Shown here: positions 23,701 to 35,700 of the stretch, one piece after another | How positions within the stretch are numbered: position 1 is the first letter of the stretch | Layout: each line of letters begins with the position of its first letter | Assembly (NCBI RefSeq): GCF_963082655.1 | Contig: NC_081554.1 | Span: 92,262,245-92,326,244 of the forward strand | Origin: Stomoxys calcitrans | Taxonomy: Eukaryota > Arthropoda > Insecta > Diptera > Muscidae | Length of the DNA stretch: 64,000 bases | Direction: 5' to 3' | Translations under genes and position numbers: made by a program | The notes under the pieces: generated by a model | The model's input: the letters and a program-made list of their open reading frames with translations, nothing else | Told to the model about the DNA's origin: nothing | Databases searched by the model: none

Positions 23701-26700
23701 ACACATTCCGTAGAAGTGGTACCGAGTACTATAAGCAAAATAGCAGCGGCATGTCGCTGCGCCAATACAAATTTTACAAATCAACTCTGCTTCAATGCTC
23801 TTGTCTTTGTTGTTATTTGACTTCTGTTTGTATGCTGGCAAAGAAGTGAAGTCAGGGCTACTATTGGGTTGCCCAAAAAGTAATTGCGGATTTTCCCAAT
23901 AGTTTGTATAGACACAGTAAAACCGCTCTGGAAAATGCTTACTAAAAACATCAACTAAGCTGTAAAACTTGCGCTTTTTAACCATTTGTTGATTTTATAC
24001 AAACAAGTTTCATGAGCTGCTATTGTCAACTATATATATGTGTATGTAACATATTTATGTTTATAACTTGTGATAATGGTAACCCTACCACTGCAATATA
24101 TTGTACTTAAGATAACATCTCAGTTTGGTATACATATATACACTTACATAAAACAAATACAGAGTGCTTACATTGTTTTTTATTATTTCATTCGCCTCTT
24201 TGTTTTGTCTTATCCAAATTTATTGTTCTAATTGACACGCTTTTTTTTTCTTCTAAAAACGGAAATTTTTAAACATATTTACATATAAATATATTATACC
24301 TGGTTTTTCCCTAGTGATTTCACTCCAAGTTGAATAAGATACATTTATTGTTATTATTAATAATTTGTGTTTTTCTATTTTTTTTATATTTAAGAAACAA
24401 AAATTGATAAATTCGATATTTTTAATTTTAATAAATGCGATGATTCAACCCGAAACCAATATCATACATTGAGATCATGTTCATTGTCGTCGTCGTCGTC
24501 ATCATCAGCATCGCCAAGTTTGTTGCCGCCACCACACAACCACCACAGCCACCAATAGATCAAGAATCACTATTATAACAATGATATTGCTGCTGACTAA
24601 CCTCATGCTGTTGTTGTCATCACTGACAGCACTAAGTGTCAGCGTAATTTCGTTTATTTTTTGTTTGACAGCACTAATCACAGTCATCAAAGAGCCAATG
24701 TATGAGTAAATGCATAAGACACTAAAAACACTACCACTCACACCCACACACACACACACACAAAGTATATAAGAGTTTCGTATTAGATGACGGTTACAGT
24801 TTATGTAAAGACTATTTTGTTTTTTTTTTTTTTTTTTTTTTTATTTTTTTTTTTTTTGAGTAACTATTCATTTACACATACATACATATTAATAATTAAA
24901 CATTTTTAAATCATTTTCTGTGGTGGTCATAGTCGAGGTGTACCTACCTCTAGCCTCTCTCTCGCTCATTCAAAAATGTCTCTTTTTGGATAATGTGTGA
25001 TATCATTTTACACCAAATATGAACCACACCACAGAAAAATATGAGAATTTTTGTTTAGTGATTTCATTTCTTCCCATTTTTTGTCATTCTTTCAAATTTA
25101 ATCAGTTTTTATGTATTTTGCTTGGCGGTAGCACCCATTTCACTGCTACTACAATTCGTTGGCATTTGCTTGGCAAATCAAAGAAGGAAGATGTAGCATT
25201 TGAGAGACATTATTGCCGTTTCCTTGTTTATTTTGTGTTACTCCATATACATGAATAGCAGACACATACCATTTTTTATTATAAGTTTAGTTTTTGTTCT
25301 TACTACATGCGTACAAATAGAATTTTAGTTTGTCTTCATTTATGATTATTATGTTATTTAAATGTATCTTCTCCAACTATTGCTATGTAGCCTAGAGTTT
25401 AGCTGTAAGCTGTTTTCGTTTTTTATTTTATTCTATACTATTCTATTCTATTAATTATCCATAATGTGAACTCATAAAACATTGCCCTTTATTCCTTCGC
25501 CAGTCATGACAAGGAGTTTGATTATCCCATTCGTTTTATTGTCTCCATAAACGATTTGTTTTTAAGATTGATTTTTTCTTTTTTCTATTTGTATTCTATT
25601 GCTAAGGCTATAATGTTACAACCATCTATATGTGATTTAAGTTAAAATTATTTTAGAGAGAGAGATTTGTTAATATTTCCCTAGTGTAAATAGTTGCTTT
25701 GTTTATTTGTAATTTTCTTGTCTTCACTATTCAATTGAAAATGTTTCCAATAATGTCCATCAGTTACAAATAAAAAGTTAACAATTTATTTTTGTTTGTT
25801 CTCTGTGATTTTTCAGAGCAAGAATCTTCGGTGCCAAACTATGATAATGCAGACCAACAACAGTTGATATCTTTTGATATACGCTCACCATTACACATAC
25901 ATTGCAATATACAAGGGGAAGGAAATAATAGTCTAACTTGGTAAGTAGTCACAAGTAAAAACGTGCTAAGTTCAGCCGGGCCGAAACGATTTAGACTATA
26001 CTTGGCATGACTGTTGGAAGTCCTAACGAAAACCAACGTGCAAAATTTCAATCGGAAAACAATTTCGCCTTCTAGCTGCTTCGGAAACCAAATCTGTATA
26101 TCGGTTTATATGGAAGCTACATCAGGTTATTGACCGATTTGAACCGTAATCTGCACGGTTGTTGGAAGTTATGGCAAAACATTTCGTGCAAACTTTCAGC
26201 CAAATCGAATAAGAATTTAAGTTCCAGGGGTTCAAGAAGTCAAATCAGATCGGTTCATATGGGATGTGTCCGAATTTGAACAGATTTTCTCCATTTGCAA
26301 TCCCTTACAACCTACAATCAATAAGAAGTTTGAATGCAACATTTCAAGCGGCTAGCTTTACGCATTCGACCACTATCGTGATTTTCATAGACGGATGGAC
26401 CTCTCTAGATCGATTTAGAATGTCAAGACGATCCAGAATATTTATGCTTTATGGGGTCGAAGTGCTTTTATGTCGAAGTGTCACATACGGAATGACTACA
26501 TCTAGAAGGATCTCTCGCTATTAAGGAATGCATAATGCACAATGGGGTATTTGCTATTCATAATTAATACAATTTTAGAGAAGCGTCTAATCTGGGAGGG
26601 AGTGAGAAAGATACTTCCAAATATTTGGAGGAAAATCGCATCAGATTTAGATATTGCTTCCAAATTCATAGGTATATCTTTCATCCGGCAAGTGCATTTA

Positions 26701-29700
26701 TGGCTCATGCTCCTATTATTTCATATGCACTTTGATATTTGGCGGTACCTTTTGGGCAGTTTTGGATTCAGGACGGGCCTATAAATACTTGAACACAATT
26801 TTTGATATCGCATTCATACTTTACTCCCGAATATCTTTCATTTGAGTCACATATTGTCCCGATCGGTCGCTTTTGATTTTGAGTGGTACTCTTGGGGTGG
26901 TTTTGGTCTTAAGCCAACCCCCTACGTACTCCAAGTACGTTAAATACCAATTTTTAATATCATATTCGTACTCCACTCCCCACTTCCATACTATCCCCAG
27001 CGTTCCACTTTTGATTTTGAGCGGTGCTGTTGGGTTAAAGGGGAGGGTCCGTCCCGCTTCCAATGTCCGACTAGTCTACGTACTAATTTTAATATATAGA
27101 GCTCATCTCCAAGTCTAGTCAGACTTTAATTTTGCACACCTCTTGAAATATCGAATAGAACCTTGTACGATTTTCTTGCGATAGTACAAAAATTGTGGAT
27201 ATCTACAGCCTTAAAGGCATATCGGATCAAAGATATATATGGGAGTTATATCTAAATCTGGACCGATTTTGGCACACATATGTAGACGTGAAATAAAACA
27301 CCTCGTGCTAAATTTTGTATAGATCGGGCCAAAATTGTGGCTTCTACTGCCTTAAAAGTCCATATAGGATGAAATATATATATATTGGGGAGCTATATCT
27401 AAATCAGGACCGATTTTATTGAAATTTTGCGGATGTATTGGGACGGTAATTGTGGCTTATATAGCCTTAAAAGACCATATCGGATGAAATATATATATGG
27501 GAGCTATATCTTAATCTAATCCGATTTTTATTAAATTTCGCATAAATATTAGGACGCCATATAAAAAACCATGTGCTTCTTTTTGTACTCATAGTACCAA
27601 CATTTTGTCTGTTACAGCCTTAAAATTCCATATCGGATGAAAAATGGGAGCTATATATACTATATATATATATGGGAGCATTCGTCGCCCATTCCCTTAA
27701 CTCGGACTGCGTCAACCCGAACGGCTTCGAGTTAACCAAGTTTATTGACGGCAGTCCTCTGGCCTTCACCGTCAAATCGTCTGCCCGGAGTAAGGGGAAT
27801 TCTCCGTTATGGCCCGGCACCCAAACGATGCGGATTTTGCCATGATGATCTCTATGTTCGGAAACAAAATGTATTCTAAATCCTTCTCGGCGAGAACAAG
27901 GGAATTCTCATCGTCGATTACCTTCATTTTGTTAGGTTATTTATTTTTTCAAAGAAACTTTGAAACTTTCATTTTGGAGCTAGTCTAGAGGTCGAAGTTA
28001 TCGATGAAGGTTGCTGTATTGTCGGATATCGTCATCGAATTTTGTCTTAAATCAAAAATCGATTACTATATCTGAAATTTCAAAAATTAATTAAGTGCTA
28101 TTTTGAGGGCCATATACACCACCTGGCAATGGTAGCATTTCATGAAATAGAAAGTGTCTTCAGTAATGCAAAAACCGACGATAATCACGAAAGTGCAGGA
28201 AACTCTTGTCATTAATATTGCGGAAAGAAAGTTTATGAATGACTTTAAAGGGAACCTTCAAGGAGATTTACTGTCTTTACTCCTTTGGAATACAGCCATT
28301 AAAAACATATTATTGTCTTTGAAATAAGGTGGAGTATATGTGTTCTTTGTGTCAATTTCTCTTTCGAGATGAATTTGAGGATCGAAAATTTCATACAATG
28401 GAAAAATGAAAGCCACAGGAGATACACCACACCAACCATGATTTGATGCGTTTCGACCCTTTGGTACTTATCTCGAAGAAATTGCGAAAGAACCTCTACA
28501 ACCAGTATCAAGCTGGATACGCATCCAGCTGCTGCAAATTTATAGAGACATACTTCAGAAAGTTCTTCGTAAGAGCCTAAACACGCGGCTTAATCCGTCA
28601 ATGACAAGCATTGCTCTTTTCAGCAGGAGATACAAGGTGCCCACATTGGCACCAATCTCCCTGGGAGAAGAAAGCGTAATATTCCTGGATTCTTATCCAG
28701 GAATTAAACTTCACCAATCTCCCTGGGAGAAGAAAGCGTAATATTCCTGGATTCTTATCCAGGAATTAAACTTCAAATCCAGCATTTTGGAAGCGGACAT
28801 AAAGACAAATGTTGCCCTAGAAACCTGCACGGGGCCATTGGCAAAAATTGGGGATTTAAAAAGCTTGAGATGCACTGACTGTATACTGAAGTTGTTACAC
28901 CTATAATGCTATATGGTGTTTTGGTCTGGTGGACGGCGTTCCAAAAATACTGCTAATGTTCAACGCTCAGGCGGTTCCAAAGGAAGTCTTGTTTTATTTA
29001 AATACAATTTTTTTACCCTCTACCATAAAATGGGGGTATACTAAGTTCATCATTCCATTTGTAACACATCGAAATATTGATTTGATACCCAAAAAGTGTA
29101 TATTATTGACCGTTCCAAGTGGATTTAGCCATACCCGTCCGTCTGTCTGCGGAAAGCACGTCTACTTTCGAAGGAATAAAGCTAGCACAAATACTTGGTG
29201 TGTATGTTGGAAGTCATAGTAGCAATCATCGTGAGAAACTTCTTGCATATTGGACAAAAATTGCACCCTCTAGGGTTCAAGAGATAAAATCGGGAAATCG
29301 GTTTATGGGGAGTTATATCAGGCTGTAAACCAATTTAGACCAGTCTTGAAATGGATGGATGGAGGTCATGGAAGAAGACTTTGCGCCAAAATATCAGCCA
29401 AATCAGATGAGAATTGCGCCCTCTAGAGGCTTAAGAAATCATAACAATAGATTTGTGGAAATGGTGGAAGCTATATCCAAAACTGAACCAATATGGCCCA
29501 CATGGCCCAATCCCCAAAGGCCTACATCAATAAAAAGAATCTGTGTAAAATTTCAAGAAACTAGCCGTGGTGCAGAGGTTAGCATGTTCGCCAATGACGC
29601 CGAACGCCTGAGTGCAAATCCTGGCGTTAACATTAGAAAAAAAATTTTCAACGATGATCATGGCCTTACAAATGCTGGCTGCATTTGTGGGGTGTCCTGC

Positions 29701-32700
29701 TATGTTGAAACTTCCCTACCAAGTGGTGTCGCTATGCGGCACGCCGTTCGGACTCGGCATAAAAAGAAGGCTCCCTATCATTGAGCTTATACTTTAATCG
29801 GACTCCATTCATTGATATTAGAGAAGTATCCCCTGTTCCTTAGTGGAATGTTCATGAGAATTTTAGTAGTAGAAGCTTTATTCGTTCGACCGCCATCGTG
29901 ATTTCGACAGACGGACAGGCACAAGGACGAACGCCATTATTTTGGAGAAAAAAAACAGAGCTCCTTTAAATATTTCTCATTCCATGACATATTTTACATC
30001 TGAAACATCTGAAAATAACTAAAAAATTATTGCTTCTCTAACAAAATATGACTGCTTTTCGGTAGATTTTCTAATGTCATAGCAAACTTTTTCAAATTCA
30101 ATGGAAATCTATACTTATTCGCTTTTTTTTTGTTGATCTTTTCAGGGAAAAAAATGGTGTAGAAGTAAGTAAAATTAAAGAACTTGAAGGTCGCTATCGT
30201 ATAGTGGTGGCCGAAAAAAGTTTCATGATTGATAAAACAGATGTCCATGATGATGGCCTCTATTCATGTGTGGCCAATAATCAGCGGAAAGATTTTAACG
30301 TAGTTGGTAAGTAGACAGACTTGCGAGTTTTTTAAAACCTCCATTTGCACTCGTCCGTCAAGAGACAACTGAAACCGACAACCAACAATTGGGCTAATGC
30401 ATTCTTGTTTTTTTTTTTTCTTTTCTACTACACCAATTACAGCTAATCTTGCTGTTCGAGTGCCTTCAAACTTGGGCGTTGTTGAGGGTGAAAAATTGTC
30501 AATTGTATGTACTGTTGTTGGTACAAATCCACAATTGTCATGGACTTTTGGTGAGTGTGTGTTCTTTTCTTGTTTGTCTTCCCTCGATTATTTGCGGACA
30601 AATATTCCTGGAACTTACTAAACTTGTTTTTGCTTTGCAGGTAATTTAACCATCAACAATAGCACAGATCGTTATATTTTAAGACCCGATGATAATAAAA
30701 TCCAAAATGCTATTTTAACCATTGAAAATGTTACTTTGGATGATAGAGGCGAATACAAATGTATTGGCCGCAATGCAGCCACCGACAACGTTAAAGTACG
30801 AGAAGCTAGTGATACATCTTTTATACGTGTAAAAGGTAAGTTGTTGTATATTCTAATGCCAAGATTTAGGCTCTCTTCGTCGAATTGCAGTGGCAAAAAT
30901 TTACAAGTTTCTTCAAATAGTGATGTGCAACGCTCAGTTTGCATAGCACAAGACGCAATACAAGGCGTCCTAAAGCTTGAAATCAACGGCCGGTCTTGGT
31001 TTTTTAAAATTCTTATCGAGTTAAGCACGATATTTCGTTTAAGATAATCGTTCTGTTTGGTCACCAAACAAGACAACATTTCAAAATTTGCACACAAACA
31101 TTCCATTAAGGTACAATAAGGAGAATTTTATCAAACTCAAATTTAAGGGCAATAGACTTCCATTTCATAGCCGACAAACCATATCTCCATATGGTTTGTC
31201 ATGTGTGGTTTACGTGTCAAATGCGTCTAGTCTGTAGGACAGGTATAAACTCGGTAGCTTTTTACCGCTCATGAATGTTGCCTGATACCCCGCTTGATTT
31301 AGAAGTTCCCTTTTGTTGAACATTCAACCTGATGGTGATAAGAATAGAAGCTGTGAAAATAGCCCATATGATACCGCTAAAACAATTAAGGAGACATACT
31401 GTCAAACTTGGTAAAGTAGCATTATAGGTGGCCTAGGTCTTACTCCAGTGCTGACAAGTTCAGACTGACAGTACATAGTTACCAACCGAACAATCCTCCT
31501 CCTGTGCTGTCAGGATGCGACTTAAAGACCTTGTTGCTACTGCTGACTTTGTCACAAAGTGCAGTGGCATCTGCCGAGGACTGTCAAATGTTACACTAGG
31601 TTAGATTAAAAAGAGCAGGAGCATTATAAACCGCACCATGCCATTATAGATATAAACCTAAGCTAACAATCTGCTGCTCTAAATACCGAAAAGTAACCCC
31701 GAAGAAATGTCAGAAATTGCCTGCTGCTCATAAAACCCCTAATCGTTTTAAATCTTATAATCCCAAGTTTTTTCAAGACTGGTATCGTATCCGCACGAAA
31801 GCCGGACATTGATATAGGAAATCAATGCCCAATTGCTGTTGTTTGAGTAGCCACATATTTCAGTATTTAAGTGAGAGCCGGTGTCGGTTCGTCTCTTACC
31901 GATAATCTCTATTCGCTAACGCTGATTCTCCGCAATTGCAGTTGGAGCTAGTCCGTATACGGTACTTCCACTGTTGTAGCCACATTTTCATGTGGAGGTG
32001 GCGATCTTCGTCAAGCTCCTGTATGTGGGCAAGTTCGTTCCGGTCAAAAGTACTGATCGACGCGGGAACAAGGTGGGCATTGATTATTTAAAGGCGCCAA
32101 TTACTCGCCTTGTCATATCGAGCATCATAGACACTCAGTATTTGTGCAAGAGTCGGTGCCGCTTGGCCTCTTACTGAGACTCTCCACTCGATACCGCTGA
32201 TTGTCCGCAACTGGCGTTGCAGCTACTCCGTATGAAGCATTCCACTATCCGCAACCTGTGGACGCACCCGGTAGCCCGCAGCTAAGCTTCTCGTGACAGC
32301 AATGAACACCTCACAGATCGGGCCTCAATGTACCAGCCTGTGCGGTACTCATAGCTCCACACACACAGCTATTCGCAACCTGCGGATCCGTCCGATAGCA
32401 AGTCATGAACATGATGAAAATTCTACAGATCGGAGCCTTAATGGTGCTGATAGTTATACGCTGCTAGGTTCCTACGTCTCATTATCCTCCTTTTCTCCAT
32501 AAGTTCCCCCGCTGTTCTATGTGTCTCGTAATGATACCGCAAGCCATACTGTCCTCCTTCCTATTTCTTCACAGTAAAAGTATCATTTCTCACGATCAAG
32601 ATCCTCTCATAAGATTTTCGTCGCCATTCCGATCGTTTCACTATTCCACAGTGATATAGGGCGGTTGTTGTTGTAGCAGTTTATTGTGTACTATCTTTCG

Positions 32701-35700
32701 TCTGCTTGATTCTGTTGAGTGTCAAGACCCAGGAACTCCGCGACTAGGATGGGGTGCGTCCACAGGGATCTGGGTCTGAGTCGAGTGGGTCTGGCCGGGC
32801 AGTTAAACAGGTGACGTGTATCGTGCGGTCCGTGGTTACAATCGGGATGCACGTCGGCATCAATCCTAGCTCTGTGGGAATTGAGGCGGCTGCATCTGCC
32901 GGAACGTAATTGAGCCAGAACCACTCTGGTTTGCCGGGGGAGGTCGATTTCTTCGGGTGCAATGGGTGGTGGTCGTTCTCCAAGGACTACATTCACCCGG
33001 TAGCCAATTAACGCGTCTGCTACCGTGTCTGCATGAATGTTGTTCAGACCCGCTTGATATGCCGCTTGATCTAGAGGTTCCCTCTTGTAGCGCTGAACCT
33101 CACGCTCTAGATCGTGTAGATCTACCTTAAGGCTTCTGGGCGGTGGGTATCTATCCACAAGATGATGATTTGGATGATTTCTGCGATAAAAGCCCAAAAG
33201 GTATTGCTTAGACAGCATGTAGTTATGTCTTCGCACTGGTAGGATCTTTGTCTCCTGATGGAGGTGGTCCACATGAGAACTGAGGAGACAGCCCGTCGCA
33301 GTTCGGAGGGCGGCATTTTGACAGATCTGAATATTATTCCACTGCGTGTCACAAAGTTGACGTGACCACACTGGCGCTGCATAACTTACCACAGACCGGC
33401 CAATTGCTTTGTACGTGGTCAACAAGGTTTCTTTGTCTGCACCCCAAGTGCTGCCAGCGAGTGACTTGAGGACCTTGTTTCTACTTTTGACTTTATTGCA
33501 GATTGCTGTGGCTTGTGGGAGAAAGTGTAGGAGCTGTCAAATGTGACGCCAAGTATTTTGGGACACTTGATGGTCGGAATCATTTCTCCATTGACCATCA
33601 CAGTCAGCTCAGTATTCACCTCACGCGTATTTGTAGTGAACAGTGTGGCTGAAGATTTGGTGGCGGATACCTTCAGATTTCTTGCAGCGAAATATGAGGC
33701 AAGCTCGTTGAGGTAGACGTTCAACCTATCGCAGATGTCATCAATGGGTGGGGGCCTTTCCGCATATGATACGATCTCTATGCTGGTCTGGAGGAGGTGG
33801 GATGGAGGATAGGTAGAGGTTAAACAGAGCCGGAGATATCACCCCACCTTGGGGAACTCCCTGTTTCCCTCTACGGTGTTTTGACTTCTTATCCCTAAAT
33901 TCCACAAATGACTGGCGGCCACACAGATAATTCGCGACCCAACGTTTCAGGCCTGGCTGGAGGGACGTGTTGGCGATGTCCTCAAATAATTTGGCATTGC
34001 TGACCATGTCGAATGCCTTCGATAGGTCCAGTGCCACGAGGACCGTCCTATCACATGGCCTAGGTTGATTGAAGCCACGGCAAATGTGTGTGGTGATGGC
34101 ATGCAAAGCTGTTGTTGTACTGTGCAGTCTCCGAAATCCGTGTTGATGCTCGGCGAATGGAAATTCTCCTACGAGGCTCGGGAGGAGTAATGCCTCAAGC
34201 GTCTTAGCCACTGGTGAGAGAAGGGAGATCGGTCTGTACGACTCCCCCAAACTCGGGTCTTTACCAGGCTTCAGTAGCGGGATCACTCTGCCCATTTTCC
34301 AGACATCGGGAACTATAAGAGTGTTCAATGACAGGTTAAGGACAGTGGTAAGGTACTCAACTCCAGGTAAATCCAGATTCTTCAGCATCAATGTAGAGAT
34401 TCCGTCGGGGCCCAACGCCTTGGAAGATTTGGCGCCACGGATGACATTCGTAACTTCGCCCACGGTAAATTGTGATGACTGTTCATCGGCTCGGAGACCA
34501 CGAATACGGCGAATGGCTCTCCTCCTTGCCCTGTCTCTCTCGGGATGCACAATAAATTGACGGTTGAACAACCTGTGGCATCTCTTCGGATCAGTACGGT
34601 TATCTCGCCAAAAGTGACTGAGGTCCTGTCGTCCCGTCTACCGGGGTTCGAGAGAGACTTAACAGTGGCCCACAGTTTGCCTGCACCGGTGCCTAAGTTA
34701 CATTGCTCCAAGTGTTCCAGCCACAAATTCCGGTTATGTTCGTTGACTACCCTGTTTATTTCCAGATTCAGCTCGCTGATTCTGGGGTTAGCGGGGTCCA
34801 TAGCACGAATCCCATCACGCTCGTCTGCGAGTACCACTGCTTGCGCCGGGAAATTGGGTCGCACTTGCGGTATTCGACCGGCTGGTATAAAGCGAGCGGC
34901 TGCTGCGTTGATGATGTCTCGGAATTTCCTCTCGGCCACAAGCACATCAGAGGGGTGGTGGCAGTTCATTGAAGCGGCGATTGGTATACTCTCTGAAGCC
35001 GGTCCAATTGGCCTTCTTGTAATTGATGAACGTCCGGCGCTCAGAGGATATGAAGTCGGGTGGTCGGTCGATGGTGAGGATTATGGGGAGGTGGTCTGAC
35101 CCCAAAGAGATGACGACTTGCCAGGATACGTCACTCAGGAGATCAGAGGATGCAATTGAGATGCCTGGCGAGCTGCTGCACCTCCTCGTAATCCTAGTGG
35201 GGGCATCCTCATTCACCGTGCAAAACGTGGAGCTATATATCTGCTCTGCCAAAGCTATGCCACGCTGGTCGTTACCTAGGGGAGAATGCCATGACGAGTG
35301 ATGTGCATTAAAATCCCCCAGAACCAGACGACCATGGCCAGATAGCAACCCACTTATGTCGGGGCTGTAGGCCTGGCCATTAATCGGGACACAGCTACCA
35401 ACCGGCGGTATATACACGTTGTATATCTCTATCTCGGCAGTACCAGACCTGACTGCTACCCCCATACATTCCATGTATGGGTCACTAGCGTCAAGCGCAG
35501 GCGAGATAGGTCTATACTGCACGGAATGGTGTATAACGAAGGCCAATCCCCCACCTCCATTCCTTGAGCGATCCTTACGTAGCACATTGTAGCCGTGACA
35601 ACTGTGCAAGCTGCAGGTGTTAGTCAGCTTTGTCTCCTGGATCGCTGCGACCGATATGCTCTTCCGACTCATAAAATCTACAATCTCATCAATCTTGCCT

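Larger units (their letters stand above)
17802..25816 (+). other. Bsg 8.0-kb intron
   Basis: 17.8-19.0 kb is T-rich with a (GTTC)n tract at 18376-18397; 24.1-25.8 kb is AT-rich with microsatellites: GTC repeats at 24485-24500, CA at 24739-24762 and poly-T at 24821-24857. Repeats between are listed separately. The short-isoform signal exon might be expected here or upstream; hydrophobic starts at 24477 and 24605 lack a usable phase-1 donor. Confidence 0.55.

Noticed and set aside
24477..24710. Two signal-peptide-like starts (MFIVVVVVIISIAKF at 24477; MLLLSSLTALSVSVIS at 24605) as a short-isoform Bsg first exon
   Set aside because: Neither has a reasonable GT donor in phase 1 before its stop, so neither can be joined in frame to 25817.
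25019..25258. 79-codon open frame upstream of exon 25817 with a hydrophobic start
   Set aside because: The only phase-1 donor (GTAGCA) is weak, the N-terminus is polar, and nothing in it matches Bsg.
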